NCBI RefSeq assembly: GCF_030622045.1
Contig: NZ_CP130886.1
Location: forward strand, 4,400,001-4,464,000
DNA: 64,000 nt
Direction: 5' to 3'
Source of the DNA: Planctellipticum variicoloris
Lineage (GTDB): Bacteria; Planctomycetota; Planctomycetia; Planctomycetales; Planctomycetaceae
Below are positions 36,115-45,672 of the stretch, piece by piece. Positions within the stretch are counted from its first letter, which is position 1, and every line of letters starts with the position of its first letter. A program made the translations under genes and the position numbers. The notes under the pieces were generated by a model. It made no database searches. It saw nothing but the letters and a program-made list of their open reading frames with translations, and had not been told where the DNA came from.

Positions 36115-36564
36115 GGCTTCGGGCTTCGGGCTTCGGGCTTCGGGCTTCGGGCTTCGGGCTTCGGGCTTCGGGCTTCGGGCTTCGGGCTTCGGGCTTCGGG
36201 CTTCGGGCTTCGGGCTTCGGGCTTCGGGCTTCGGGCTTCGGGCTTCGGGCTTCGGGCTTCGGGCTTCGGGCTTCGGGCTTCGGGCTTCGGGCTTCGGGCT
36301 TCGGGCTTCGGGCTTCGGGCTTCGGGCTTCGGGCTTCGGGCTTCGGGCTTCGGGCTTCGGGCTTCGGGCTTCGGGCTTCGGGCTTCGGGCTTCGGGCTTC
36401 GGGCTTCGGGCTTCGGGCTTCGGGCTTCGGGCTTCGGGCTTCGGGCTTCGGGCTTCGGGCTTCGGGCTTCGGGCTTCGGGCTTCGGGCTTCGGGCTTCGG
36501 GCTTCGGGCTTCGGGCTTCGGGCTTCGGGCTTCGGGCTTCGGGCTTCGGGCTTCGGGCTTCGGG
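36115..36564. repeat. About 64-copy tandem heptamer array (ttcgggc)
   Basis: A 450-bp run of the 7-bp unit TTCGGGC begins directly after the glnD stop codon. Because 7 is not a multiple of 3 and no phase makes a stop, all six frames are open and give two cyclic heptapeptides (GFGLRAS on the plus strand, SPKPEAR on the minus). ORFs predicted here are artefacts. The copies are almost identical, so the array is young or kept uniform. Confidence 0.98.
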
Positions 36565-36778
36565 GAGATGCAAACATTGGCCGTCAGATCCGTCAAGCGA
36601 TTTTGCGGCTGCTCCCTGATTTTTCCAAAGATTCTCCGGGCTTTCCGATGCAGAAGCCGCCAGCCGACGCAGACGTGGAGCGGTCGACGGAGAAGACCGG
36701 CGGCGCTGCGGGCCGCCAGCTTGTTGACATCAGGTGTGCCACGGCCGTGGCGCACGGAATCGAGACTTCGACGGCCTG

Positions 36779-38005
36779 TCAGCCGATGAGCAGGGTCAGC
36801 TTTTCGATGCCGTTCCATTCATACCCCGCCGGGTTCCAGGTGATCGCACCGTCATCCGGTTGAGTTCGTCCGAGGGCATCGACGGCGGTGATCCAGAACG
36901 TGCGGGCTCCGGGTTTCACGGGGACTTCGACGGACCAGCGAGACCAGGCGTAGGGGGAACGGGACCGCGTCAACGCGACGCTCTTCCAGGTTTCCCCCTG
37001 GTCGGTCGACAGCAGCACCGCTTTCAGCGGCGCGGCGCCGTCGTTCCAGGCATAGCCGGCCAGCGTGACGATGCTTGGTGCAACCGTCTGGCCGTCGACG
37101 TGGGACGTGACCAGCGAGGCGAGCTTCGTCTTCCAGGTGGGGGTGCTGTTGCTGCGATTGAAGACGTATTTCTCGCCGGGCTGAATGATCCTGTCGGGAG
37201 TGCGATAGCTGACGGCGTGGAAGGGATTGGCGCTTTCCTCGGCTTCAAACCGGAGTTTGCCGAGCCATTTCATTTGCACGGTGCCGTAGTAACCGGGCAG
37301 AACGAGCCGGACCGGGCCGCCGTGGATTGCCGGCAAGGGATCGCCGTTCATCGACAGGGCCAGAATCGCGGTCTCCAGAGCATCGCCGAGGGGGATGCTG
37401 TGTTCAAAGTCGTCCTTACCGGGGGCGGGCGAGTCCTTGCCTTCCGCGGCGATGTAGCGAGCCGACTCGTGCGGATGCACATCGAGATGCTTGAGGACTT
37501 CGCTGAGTTTGACTCCTTCAAAACGGACGTTTCCAATCCCGCCGCGGCCCCACTGCGTCCCCAAGGTTTTGGCGACTCTGGAGAACATGGAGCGCCCATT
37601 GCCGGAACATTGCAGGACCATTTCGTAGCTGGTGCGCGGGAGGGACTGGAGCGTCTTGAGGTCGATCGACTTCGTGCCTTCGACGAGGCCCGTCAGTTCG
37701 ACGGGCCAGTCCCGGACCGGCGCCGGGGCGGTCGTCGACATGCCCTCGGGATTCACGTTGCTGCGGACGAAGAGAAGCGAATTCGGCGTCACCAGATGCT
37801 GGTCGAGCAGCTTGAGAGGCGACTCGAACACCAGGGGATCGGCGGTGTGGACCAGCAGTTCGTCGCTCTTGCCGGCGATCAATTGCGAGGCGCGGGCCGC
37901 GGCCGGCGCCGCCTGGCCTGCCAGCAGCCGTCTCAACGAGAGCATTGAGACACCGGCGGCGGAGAGCGTCGGGATGGACTGCAGGAAGTGACGGCGGCTC
38001 AACAT
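36779..38005 (-). CDS. Exported sulfite-oxidase-family molybdoenzyme
   Basis: The product has 408 residues. A Tat signal (MLSRRHFLQSIPTLSAAGVS) implies export after cofactor insertion. The molybdopterin domain includes the Mo-ligand Cys133 in MVLQCSGNGRSMF, then AIHGGPVRLVLPGYYG and MKWLGKLRF. The C-terminal Mo-cofactor dimerisation domain contains VTLAGYAWNDGAAPLKAVLL and TWNPAGYEWNGIEK. It is closest to SorA/SoxC-type sulfite dehydrogenases, although the substrate is not certain and no cytochrome subunit is adjacent. ATG 38005 has GGAGA 7 bp upstream. Confidence 0.9.
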   Translation of the reverse strand: MLSRRHFLQSIPTLSAAGVSMLSLRRLLAGQAAPAAARASQLIAGKSDELLVHTADPLVFESPLKLLDQHLVTPNSLLFVRSNVNPEGMSTTAPAPVRDWPVELTGLVEGTKSIDLKTLQSLPRTSYEMVLQCSGNGRSMFSRVAKTLGTQWGRGGIGNVRFEGVKLSEVLKHLDVHPHESARYIAAEGKDSPAPGKDDFEHSIPLGDALETAILALSMNGDPLPAIHGGPVRLVLPGYYGTVQMKWLGKLRFEAEESANPFHAVSYRTPDRIIQPGEKYVFNRSNSTPTWKTKLASLVTSHVDGQTVAPSIVTLAGYAWNDGAAPLKAVLLSTDQGETWKSVALTRSRSPYAWSRWSVEVPVKPGARTFWITAVDALGRTQPDDGAITWNPAGYEWNGIEKLTLLIG

Positions 38006-38153
38006 GGTCAGTCTCCAGGATGCGCGAGCGGATGATTGCAGGGACGGTCGTCCTGTTTCCACTTTCCCGAATAATGGCAGAATGCGCAGAACGCGTCGAC
38101 CGCAAGCGGAGGCGCAGATGACGAGTTTGAAAGCGTGGCGTTATGCAGGCCGC

Positions 38154-38801
38154 CTACTCGACGGCGAGCTTCCGAATTCGGATGTTGCGGAACTCGACCT
38201 TCAAAGGCGGACCGCTGTGGACCTGCAGGGCGATGATTCCCGAGCGTGCGATGTCGGCGTCGGGCTCGCGGTAGTCGACGGTGGTGACGCCGTTGAGGGT
38301 CAGAGTGATGTGATCTCCGACGGCCCGGATGGAGTAGTCGTTCCAGTCATCCTTGCGGAGTTTTGCCGCGAGCGACTCGGAGGCCTGGACCAGGATCTTG
38401 TTCCGGCGGGATTCGTCGTAGAGGCAGCCCCAGTACTTCTCACCGATATCGGCCTGATAGCCGGAGACTTCGGTGCTTTCGGGGACTCGTCGGGAACGGA
38501 ACTGGACTCCGGTATTCCCCTGGCCGTCGCGGAGACGGAATTGCAGGCGGAGTTCGAAATCTCCATAGGTTTCGCGCGTCGCCAGAAACTGGTTGTGCGG
38601 AATGCCGGGGGAGTCGCCGACGATGGCGCCGTCCTGGACTTTCCAGAGTTTCGTGTCCCCCTCCCAGCCGGTGAGATCTTTGCCATTGAAGAGGGGGGCG
38701 AAGCCGGGTTCCTCGGCGGCCAGGCGCAGCGGCGTCGTCAGTCCGCAGGCGAAGATGGCGAGGGTGACGGCGGAAAGCGAGACCCGGCGGAAGAAGGGCA
38801 C
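38154..38801 (-). CDS. Secreted DUF1080 (3-keto-disaccharide hydrolase-like) protein
   Basis: The product has 215 residues. A signal peptide (VSLSAVTLAIFACGLTTPLR) is followed by one DUF1080 domain, a concanavalin-like beta sandwich: FAPLFNGKDLTGWEGD, WKVQDGAIVGDS, YGDFELRLQFRL, NTGVQFRSRRV, GYQADIGEKYWGCLYDE and SGIIALQVHSGPPLKVEFRN. DUF1080 proteins include 3-keto-glucoside hydrolases and are very numerous in planctomycetes. GTG 38801 has GGAG upstream and starts directly at the signal peptide. It diverges from the DUF1549 gene at 39012. Confidence 0.9.
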   Translation of the reverse strand: MPFFRRVSLSAVTLAIFACGLTTPLRLAAEEPGFAPLFNGKDLTGWEGDTKLWKVQDGAIVGDSPGIPHNQFLATRETYGDFELRLQFRLRDGQGNTGVQFRSRRVPESTEVSGYQADIGEKYWGCLYDESRRNKILVQASESLAAKLRKDDWNDYSIRAVGDHITLTLNGVTTVDYREPDADIARSGIIALQVHSGPPLKVEFRNIRIRKLAVE

Positions 38802-39011
38802 GTTCGTCGTCTCCAGTCGGAGGGAACCGCGGGGGGAGGGGAATCGACACATCCGTTGTCAGCAGAACAGGTTACCGCACGAACAACACGCTCACCAGCG
38901 GGTTCTGGAATTGTCAGGGGATGACTCCAATGCCACAATAGTGATTGACGGAAGCCTGCCGATGAATCCTGCCTGCCCTCCTGCCTGCGCCCGCCTGCGG
39001 ATGTCACTCCT

Positions 39012-41822
39012 ATGCCCGGTTCTCTGCGATTTCTGTGCTGGTTGATTCTGATCGGCGGAACGTGCACCGCGGTCGCCGAGGAAGCTCCAACGCCGGCGCA
39101 ACTTGAGTTTTTCGAGAAGCAGGTGCGTCCGCTGCTGGTAGCGCGTTGCATTGAGTGCCACGGCGGATCCAAGCAACAAGGGGGGCTGCGGCTGGATAGT
39201 CGGGGGGCGATCCTGAAGGGGAACGATTCCGGACCGGCGCTGGCGCCGGGGCAGCCGGCGGACAGCTCCCGGTTGCTGCAGGTGCTGAAGTACAGCAACG
39301 ACGACGTTCAGATGCCGCCTGAGGGCAAGCTGCCCGAGGCCGAGATTGCGATTTTGCGGGAGTGGGTCCAGCAAGGGGCGCCGTGGCCGGCGGACGACAA
39401 GCCGATGGGCGGCGGAACCAGCGGCCCCGATTTCACCAACCTGACCGTCGCCAGGAGCGAGTTCTGGGCATATCAACCGATCCGGCGGCCCGTCCCCCCG
39501 GCGGTGCGGCAGGCTGACCGGGTGCTGTCGCCGGTCGACGCCTTCATGCTTGAGAAGCTGGAAGCGGCAGGGCTGACGTTCTCGGCTCCCGCGGATCGAT
39601 ACACGCTGCTGCGGCGATTGACGCTCGACCTGTGGGGCGTGCCTCCGACGTGGGAGGACATGGCGGCGTTTGTGGCGGATGAGCGTCCCGACGCCGTGGA
39701 GCGGGCGGTCGACCGGCTGCTGGATTCGCCTCTCTACGGTCAGCGTTGGGGCCGATACTGGCTGGACATCGCCCGCTACGCGGACACCAAGGGCTACGTG
39801 TTTACGGAAGAGCCGCGGTATCCGTACGCCTATACGTATCGCGACTACGTGGTCGACGCCTTCAACAGCGACAAGCCCTACGACCGCTTCGTGCAGGAAC
39901 AGCTCGCCGCCGACCAGCTCGATCCGGGGAGCGATCCCCGGACGCAGGCGGCCCTGGGATTTCTCACGGTGGGCCGGCGGTTCCTCAACAACCAGAACGA
40001 CATCATTGATGACCGGATCGACGTCGTCTCGCGGGGGCTGCTGGGGCTGACGGTCAGTTGCGCGCGGTGCCACGATCATAAGTTCGATCCGGTGCCGACG
40101 GACGACTATTACTCGCTGTACGGCGTCTTTGCCTCTTCGCACGAGCCGGGCGATCTGCCGATCATCGGCGAACCGCGGGAGGCGGCGGCGTTTGACGCGT
40201 TTCAAGCGGAGCTCGCGAAGCGAGAGCAGGAGATCGCGGCGTTCAACCAGGCGACTTCGTCGGCCGTGTACCACGAGCTGCGGACAAAGGTCGCCGACTA
40301 CCTGGAAGCGGTGGGACGGAAGACGTCGCCGGGGATTCAGGCCGAGGTCGCGGACAAACCGCAGGTTCCCGATCCGCGGCGCGGGGCCGTGGACCGCTGG
40401 CAGGGCTGGCTGGCGAAGCTCGGCCAGGAGCCGCACCCGGTGTTTGCGCCGTGGCAGCAGCTCAGTGCATTGCCGGCGGCAGAGGTTGGAGCGGCGCTGG
40501 CAAGCTGGAAAGCGAGATTTGCGGACCCCAATGACGCCGCGGCTCAGGCGGTCAATCCGGTGCTGCGGGGGGCCTGGCTGGCGGAGCCGCCGGAGAGTCT
40601 GCTGGCGGTGACCAAGCTTTACGGAAAGGTACTGGCCGACATTGAGGCGAAGTGGAAAGCTCACGAGAAGGCCACCCCCCAGGCGACGGCGTTGCCGGAT
40701 GCCGCGGACGAGACGTTGCGGCAGGTGCTGTATGGGAACGACACGCCGACGGCGATTGCGGCGGAGCAGGCGGAGAAGCTGTTTAACCGGGCCGAGCGCG
40801 ACAAACAGCGACAACTGACGCGGAAAGTCGAGGAGTTGAAGGCGACGTCGCCGGGCGCTCCGCCGCGGGCGATGGTGATGCGTGACAACGAGAATCCGGT
40901 GGAACCGGTGGTGCTCATCCGGGGGAATCCCGGTCGGCGCGGGAAGCAGGTTCCGCGGCGGTTCTTGCAGGTTCTGTCGGAATCGTCGGAGTCGAAATTT
41001 CAGCAGGGGAGCGGACGGCTGGAGCTGGCGAAGTCGATCACCGATCCGAAGAATCCGCTGACGTCGCGGGTGATGGCGAACCGGCTGTGGCAGCACCACT
41101 TCGGGCGGGGCATCGTGGCGACGCCGGGGGATTTCGGAGTTCGCGGGGAGCCGCCGACGCATCCGGAGTTGCTCGACTGGCTGGCCGCGGAACTGCAGGC
41201 TCACGGCTGGAGTTTGAAGGCGCTGCAGCGGCTGATCGTCCTGTCGAGCGTTTACCAGCAGTCTTCACGGGGCGACGCGGGCGCGGACGCCGTCGATCCG
41301 GAGAATCGGCTGCTGTCGCACATGCCGCGTCAGCGGCTGGATTTCGAGGCTTTGCGGGATTCGTTGCTGGCGGCGGGCGGGGCGCTTGATCCAATGCTTG
41401 AGGGACGGCCGCTGGACAATGTAACGGCGGTCGACAACCGAAGGCGGACGATTTACAGCATGGTGAATCGAAATGATCTGCCGGGAGTGTTCCGTTCGTT
41501 CGACTTTGCCGATCCGGACACCAGCGCTCCCGAGCGGCCACAGACGACCGTGCCGCAGCAGGCGCTGTTCGGGTTGAATTCCCCGTTTGTGATTGAGCAG
41601 GCCCGGCGGCTGGCCGGCCAGAGTTGTGCGGCGGCCGACCATGACGCGGGGCGGGTGCAGGCGCTCTACCGGCGGGCCTATGCCCGGGATCCCAGTCCGG
41701 CCGAGGCCGAGCTGGCGTTGCAGTTTGTGCAGAATGCGCCGACCGAGAAGATTGCGTTGACGCCGTGGGATCGGCTGGCGCAGATCCTGCTGCTGACGAA
41801 CGAATTTGTCTTCGTCGATTAA
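39012..41822 (+). CDS. PSCyt1-DUF1549-DUF1553 secreted protein
   Basis: The product has 936 residues. A signal peptide is followed by a planctomycete cytochrome domain with RCIECHGGSKQQGGLRLDSR. DUF1549 follows, with YWLDIARYADTKGYVF and VSCARCHDHKFDPVPTDDYY. The C-terminal DUF1553 has NPLTSRVMANRLWQHHFGRG and LPGVFRSFDFADPDTSAPER. Two CxxCH motifs suggest heme attachment. The gene precedes a DUF1501 gene, the standard planctomycete pair, and probably forms an operon with it and the EEP gene. The family is abundant but has no assigned reaction. Confidence 0.95.
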   Translation: MPGSLRFLCWLILIGGTCTAVAEEAPTPAQLEFFEKQVRPLLVARCIECHGGSKQQGGLRLDSRGAILKGNDSGPALAPGQPADSSRLLQVLKYSNDDVQMPPEGKLPEAEIAILREWVQQGAPWPADDKPMGGGTSGPDFTNLTVARSEFWAYQPIRRPVPPAVRQADRVLSPVDAFMLEKLEAAGLTFSAPADRYTLLRRLTLDLWGVPPTWEDMAAFVADERPDAVERAVDRLLDSPLYGQRWGRYWLDIARYADTKGYVFTEEPRYPYAYTYRDYVVDAFNSDKPYDRFVQEQLAADQLDPGSDPRTQAALGFLTVGRRFLNNQNDIIDDRIDVVSRGLLGLTVSCARCHDHKFDPVPTDDYYSLYGVFASSHEPGDLPIIGEPREAAAFDAFQAELAKREQEIAAFNQATSSAVYHELRTKVADYLEAVGRKTSPGIQAEVADKPQVPDPRRGAVDRWQGWLAKLGQEPHPVFAPWQQLSALPAAEVGAALASWKARFADPNDAAAQAVNPVLRGAWLAEPPESLLAVTKLYGKVLADIEAKWKAHEKATPQATALPDAADETLRQVLYGNDTPTAIAAEQAEKLFNRAERDKQRQLTRKVEELKATSPGAPPRAMVMRDNENPVEPVVLIRGNPGRRGKQVPRRFLQVLSESSESKFQQGSGRLELAKSITDPKNPLTSRVMANRLWQHHFGRGIVATPGDFGVRGEPPTHPELLDWLAAELQAHGWSLKALQRLIVLSSVYQQSSRGDAGADAVDPENRLLSHMPRQRLDFEALRDSLLAAGGALDPMLEGRPLDNVTAVDNRRRTIYSMVNRNDLPGVFRSFDFADPDTSAPERPQTTVPQQALFGLNSPFVIEQARRLAGQSCAAADHDAGRVQALYRRAYARDPSPAEAELALQFVQNAPTEKIALTPWDRLAQILLLTNEFVFVD

Positions 41823-41876
41823 CCGATTCCTGTCGATCAGTCCGGTCCCGCCAAGCAGGGACTGGTGGAGGCTGCG

Positions 41877-43325
41877 ATGAACACGTTCTCCCTGCCGCAC
41901 ATTGCCGGGTTGCCGGCGACGCGACGCGAGTTTCTGCAGCGATGCGGCGCCGGCATGGGTGCGCTGGGCCTGGCGGGGTTGCTGAGCGATGCGGGCGTGA
42001 AGCCAGCGAACGCGGCGCCGGTTTCGCCGATGATGCCTCATCAGCCCCACTTCGACGGCCGGGCGAAGCATGTGATCCACATTTTTCTCAACGGCGGCGC
42101 GTCGCACGTCGATACGTTCGACCCGAAGTCGTCGCTGACGAAGTACGCCGGGCAGAGCCTGCCGACCGAGAATCTGCGGACCGAGCGTAAGACGGGAGCC
42201 GCGTTTGCGTCGCCCTACAAGTTCCAGAAGTACGGCGAGAGCGGCATCGAGATCAGCGAGATTTTTGCGGATCTGGGGGATGTCGCGGACGAGCTGTGCG
42301 TGATTCGCTCGATGCACGCCGACGTGCCCAATCACGAACCGTCGCTGATGCTGATGAACTGCGGCGATGCGCGGCTGACGCGGCCGAGTTTCGGGAGCTG
42401 GGTGACGTACGGACTGGGGACCGAGAACCAGAATCTGCCGGGCTTCATCGCCATGTGCCCGAACGGGCTGCCGATCACCGGGGCGCAGAACTGGCGGTCG
42501 GCGTTCCTGCCCGGCGTGTTCCAGGGGACGTACATCGACTCGCGGCACACCGAGATCGAGAAGCTGATCGAGAACATCCGTAACGACGGCATGCCCCGTA
42601 CCGAGCAGCGGCGGCAGATCGATCTGCTGCAGGAGCTGAATCGTCGGCACGCCGAGGCGCGGGCGAACGAAGGGCAGCTCGAATCCCGGATTCACTCGTT
42701 CGAGCTGGCTTACCGGATGCAGATGGAGGCGACGGACGCCTTCGACGTGACTCAGGAACCGAAGCACATTCTGGATGCGTATGGTCCGGGAGTGCAGGCC
42801 CGGCAGATCCTGGTGGCGCGGCGGCTGGTGGAACGGGGCGTCCGATTCGTGCAACTCTGGCACGGCGACGGGCAGCCGTGGGACAATCATGACGATATCG
42901 AAGTCAATCACCGCCGTCTGGCGGGACAGTGCAGCCAGGCGATTGCGGCACTGATCAAGGATCTCAAGCAGCGCGGTTTGTTGGACGAAACGCTGATTCT
43001 GGTGGGGGGCGAGTTCGGTCGAACGCCGACTGTGGAACTGCCGCAACCTGGGGCGAACGCCGGCAAGATCAACGGACGGGACCACAACCATCACGGTTTC
43101 ACGGTGGTGATGGCGGGGGGGGGCGTGAAGAAGGGGCTCGTCTACGGCGCGACGGACGAGTTCGGATTTCAGGCGGTGGAAAACAAAGTCCACGTACATG
43201 ATCTGCAGGCGACCATGCTGCACCTGCTGGGCTTCGATCACGAAAAGCTGACGTACCGGTTTGCGGGCCGGGACTTCCGGCTGACCGATGTGCATGGACG
43301 GGTCGTGCCCGAGCTTGTGGGATGA
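41877..43325 (+). CDS. DUF1501 exported protein
   Basis: The product has 482 residues. A Tat-like signal (TRREFLQRCGAGMGALGLAG) is followed by the DUF1501 domain, a sulfatase/alkaline-phosphatase-like fold: AKHVIHIFLNGGASHVDTFD, RSMHADVPNHEPSLMLMNCG, FGSWVTYGLGTENQNLPGF, LVGGEFGRTPTVE and DHNHHGFTVVMAGGG. The His/Asp-rich blocks would bind metal. ATG 41877 has GGTGGAG upstream. It lies 54 bp after the DUF1549 gene and overlaps the next by ATGA, so the three are one operon. Confidence 0.95.
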   Translation: MNTFSLPHIAGLPATRREFLQRCGAGMGALGLAGLLSDAGVKPANAAPVSPMMPHQPHFDGRAKHVIHIFLNGGASHVDTFDPKSSLTKYAGQSLPTENLRTERKTGAAFASPYKFQKYGESGIEISEIFADLGDVADELCVIRSMHADVPNHEPSLMLMNCGDARLTRPSFGSWVTYGLGTENQNLPGFIAMCPNGLPITGAQNWRSAFLPGVFQGTYIDSRHTEIEKLIENIRNDGMPRTEQRRQIDLLQELNRRHAEARANEGQLESRIHSFELAYRMQMEATDAFDVTQEPKHILDAYGPGVQARQILVARRLVERGVRFVQLWHGDGQPWDNHDDIEVNHRRLAGQCSQAIAALIKDLKQRGLLDETLILVGGEFGRTPTVELPQPGANAGKINGRDHNHHGFTVVMAGGGVKKGLVYGATDEFGFQAVENKVHVHDLQATMLHLLGFDHEKLTYRFAGRDFRLTDVHGRVVPELVG

Positions 43326-44299
43326 CGGAATCGTCATCGAACGACGAGTCCACATCACCTCCACGCAAATCCGTGAGGTCCAAGGCTGCGCGCTGGCTGG
43401 CTGTCGGACTGCTGGTGACGCTGCTGCTGCGGCTGACGATTGCAGACCGCTGGCCGGTGGCTTCGATGCTGTTCTATGCCACTCCGTGGCCGATGATCAC
43501 GTTTGGCTGGTTTGTGGTCGTCGGGTTATCCCCCCGCCGGAGTCAGGCCCGCCGGTGGTCGGCTCTGCTGTCACTGGCGTGTCTGGCGGCGACGCTGGGG
43601 AGTCAATGGGTCTGGAACGGGCCTGCGGCGGCAAGAGATGAACCGGGACTTGAGATCCTGTTCTGGAATGTGGCGCGGGGCCAGCATGGGTGGAACAACC
43701 TCTTCGACGAACTGCGGGAGTCGAAGGCGGATGTGATCGCATTGTGCGAGTCCGACTCGCGGCTGCTCTCCGGCGAGGACTGGCGGGCGACGTTTCCCGA
43801 CCGGTATCTCTATCGGCAGCCCGGGGGACTGATGTGGATCTCGCGACGCCCTGCCGAGGTGAAACCGCTGCCGTGGGCTCCGGGGATGATCGGGGGAACG
43901 GAGCTGATCCTGTCGCAGGAGGGTCAGCCGGTCCGACTGCTGCTGATCGATCTCGCCGGGGCGCCGTACCTTTCGCGCAAACCCGGCTGGACGCAGCTTG
44001 GGAAGCTCCTGGAGGAGCGTCGCGACGAGCCCACCGTTCTGGTCGGGGATCTCAATACGCCCGACGATTCGGTCTGGACCGGGCTGTGCCGCAAGTGGGG
44101 GCGTCCGGCATTCCGGAGCCACGGACGGGGCTACGCGCCGACCTGGCCCCTCCCCTGCCCCGTTCTGGCGCTGGACCAGGCCTGGGTTACGGATCGCGTC
44201 GAAGTCCAGAGCTGCGCACTAGGCTGGTCTCCGCTGAGCGATCATCGCTGGATCCAGCTCAAGATCCGCCCCAGGACGGCCCCTCAGCAGCCCGATTAG
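43322..44299 (+). CDS. Membrane-anchored endonuclease/exonuclease/phosphatase-family protein
   Basis: The product has 325 residues. Three hydrophobic segments fill the first 100 residues. The outer domain has EEP motifs: LEILFWNVARGQHGWNNLF (metal Asn), VIALCESDSRLL (Glu), TVLVGDLNTPDDSVW (Asp-x-Asn) and the final His in WSPLSDHRWIQLK. This membrane arrangement matches the YafD-like branch of the superfamily. Members hydrolyse phosphodiesters of DNA, lipids or inositol phosphates; the substrate here is unknown. The start overlaps the DUF1501 stop (ATGA), indicating translational coupling. Confidence 0.9.
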   Translation: MTESSSNDESTSPPRKSVRSKAARWLAVGLLVTLLLRLTIADRWPVASMLFYATPWPMITFGWFVVVGLSPRRSQARRWSALLSLACLAATLGSQWVWNGPAAARDEPGLEILFWNVARGQHGWNNLFDELRESKADVIALCESDSRLLSGEDWRATFPDRYLYRQPGGLMWISRRPAEVKPLPWAPGMIGGTELILSQEGQPVRLLLIDLAGAPYLSRKPGWTQLGKLLEERRDEPTVLVGDLNTPDDSVWTGLCRKWGRPAFRSHGRGYAPTWPLPCPVLALDQAWVTDRVEVQSCALGWSPLSDHRWIQLKIRPRTAPQQPD

Positions 44300-44333
44300 C
44301 ATTCCCCCGTCAAACGGCTCCGGGCGACTGGAG

Positions 44334-44543
44334 TCAGTCGAGATGGGGCGGGGTCTCGGACAGAGTCGCAGCGCGCTGTGCGTAGAGTTCAGCACGCTGG
44401 AGCTGCTGGATTCCTTTGCGGCCGAATTCCCAGCCGCGTGCGTGGCCTTCTTCGTAGCCGCTCTGATATCCGGACAACCAGCCGAGATAGAGCACCCAGA
44501 CGCCGCCAGCAGCCAGCCAGACCGACCAGATGTGCTTGCTCAT
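44334..44543 (-). CDS. Small single-span membrane protein
   Basis: The product has 69 residues: one membrane helix (IWSVWLAAGGVWVLYLGWLS) then a charged tail (GYQSGYEEGHARGWEFGRKG). GGAGG lies 6 bp before the ATG, strong support for translation. The function is unknown. A heptamer-like tract (aattcac, aattcac, aaatcgc) lies upstream at 44674-44694. Confidence 0.75.
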   Translation of the reverse strand: MSKHIWSVWLAAGGVWVLYLGWLSGYQSGYEEGHARGWEFGRKGIQQLQRAELYAQRAATLSETPPHLD

Positions 44544-44751
44544 TCGGGCCTCCGTTCAGTGGCAGTTGAAGCAGAACGGCGAGATTCCTGCGAATCAGGA
44601 AAGGCGATCAGAAGCGGGACTCGTTCACGGTATATTCACAATCCGCGGAATCCGGTCAAGACAAGCCTTGCGGAATTCACAATTCACAAATCGCAGGATG
44701 TCAGCGAATGCCGGCTGACGATTCTGAGGCGAATGGAGCCAATCGGGCGAC

Positions 44752-45672
44752 TCAGTCCAGCGCGGGAGCGCCGTCCGCTTCGAGCTTGGCCATCATGCGC
44801 AGGACGACCGGTTCCTGCTCCCGGATGTGGTATTCCAGCGCCGCCTGAGCGCCCGGCAAATCGCGAGCGAGGACGCAGCGGAGGATTTCGCAGTGCTGAT
44901 CCGCTTTTTCGCGGACCACATGCTCCCCGAGAGTGACGTAATCGAACAGAGCCCGGTAATAGCCGCCGTACTGCGCGAAGAAATCGCTGATGTAGCGATT
45001 GTCGGCGAGCTGAATGAAGTACTGATGCAGTCGATTGTCGAGCCGGGGTCCCTTGATGCCGTCTGCGGGCAGATTCCCTGCGAGCATGGCGGTTAGTTTC
45101 GCATCGTCGAGTCGTGGCCAGGCGAGTTCCAGGGACTTCAGCTCGAGCGTCACCCGGACGTCGAGATAGGCACGAAGATCCTGAGCGCGGAACGGGCGAG
45201 CGCGCCAGCCGCGGCGCGGCAGGTAGTCGATCAGGCCGGCGCCCGCCAGCCGATGAAACACCTGCCGCAGAACAGTCCGGCCGATGCCGAACTGTTGAGA
45301 AATCGCCTCTTCTCGAAGGGGAACCGGCACGCCGCGAAGGCTCTCAATCAGGGCATAGCGGGTGAGTACGGCATCCCAGTTGACCATTTGCGGAGGCGGC
45401 GAGGCGGCTTCATCGTCATCGGGCTTGGGCAGGTCGGCGCAAAGACTCAGCCGCCCGGACGCCGAGCGGACGAGGTAACCCCGGTCGACCAGTTCGTCGA
45501 CGGCTTCGCGGACCGGCGTAAAACTGACGCCGTAGTGGGTGGCCAGGGCCGACAGAGTCAGCCGGACCGGCAGAGGCTCGTTGCTGCAGAGCCGGGTTTG
45601 CAGGTCATGAAGGATGAAATCGGCCAGGCTCGTCGACCGAATGGATTTTCGGTCCTGGGTGGTCTGTTGCAT
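44752..45672 (-). CDS. GntR-type regulator with two winged-helix segments and FCD domain
   Basis: The product has 306 residues. A first winged helix (about 18-80) contains LSALATHYGVSFTPVREAVD. A second (about 105-165) contains EAISQQFGIGRTVLRQVFHR then LAGAGLIDYLPRRGWRARPF, the form typical of GntR/FadR proteins. The C-terminal 130 residues are an all-helical FCD-like ligand domain (FIQLADNRYISDFFAQYGGY). The gene diverges from the hydroxyproline-type operon, with about 230 bp between starts, so it is the likely repressor of that operon with a pathway intermediate as inducer. Having two winged helices in one chain is uncommon. Confidence 0.88.
   Translation of the reverse strand: MQQTTQDRKSIRSTSLADFILHDLQTRLCSNEPLPVRLTLSALATHYGVSFTPVREAVDELVDRGYLVRSASGRLSLCADLPKPDDDEAASPPPQMVNWDAVLTRYALIESLRGVPVPLREEAISQQFGIGRTVLRQVFHRLAGAGLIDYLPRRGWRARPFRAQDLRAYLDVRVTLELKSLELAWPRLDDAKLTAMLAGNLPADGIKGPRLDNRLHQYFIQLADNRYISDFFAQYGGYYRALFDYVTLGEHVVREKADQHCEILRCVLARDLPGAQAALEYHIREQEPVVLRMMAKLEADGAPALD

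Noticed and set aside
36000..36863. Several long ORFs on both strands encoding SPKPEAR or GFGLRAS repeats
   Set aside because: A stop-free 7-bp tandem repeat opens all six frames. There is no ribosome site or non-repeat domain.
38892..43364. Very long minus-strand ORFs (770 and 699 codons)
   Set aside because: They are antisense to the DUF1549 and DUF1501 genes, Arg/Pro/His-rich and without domains.
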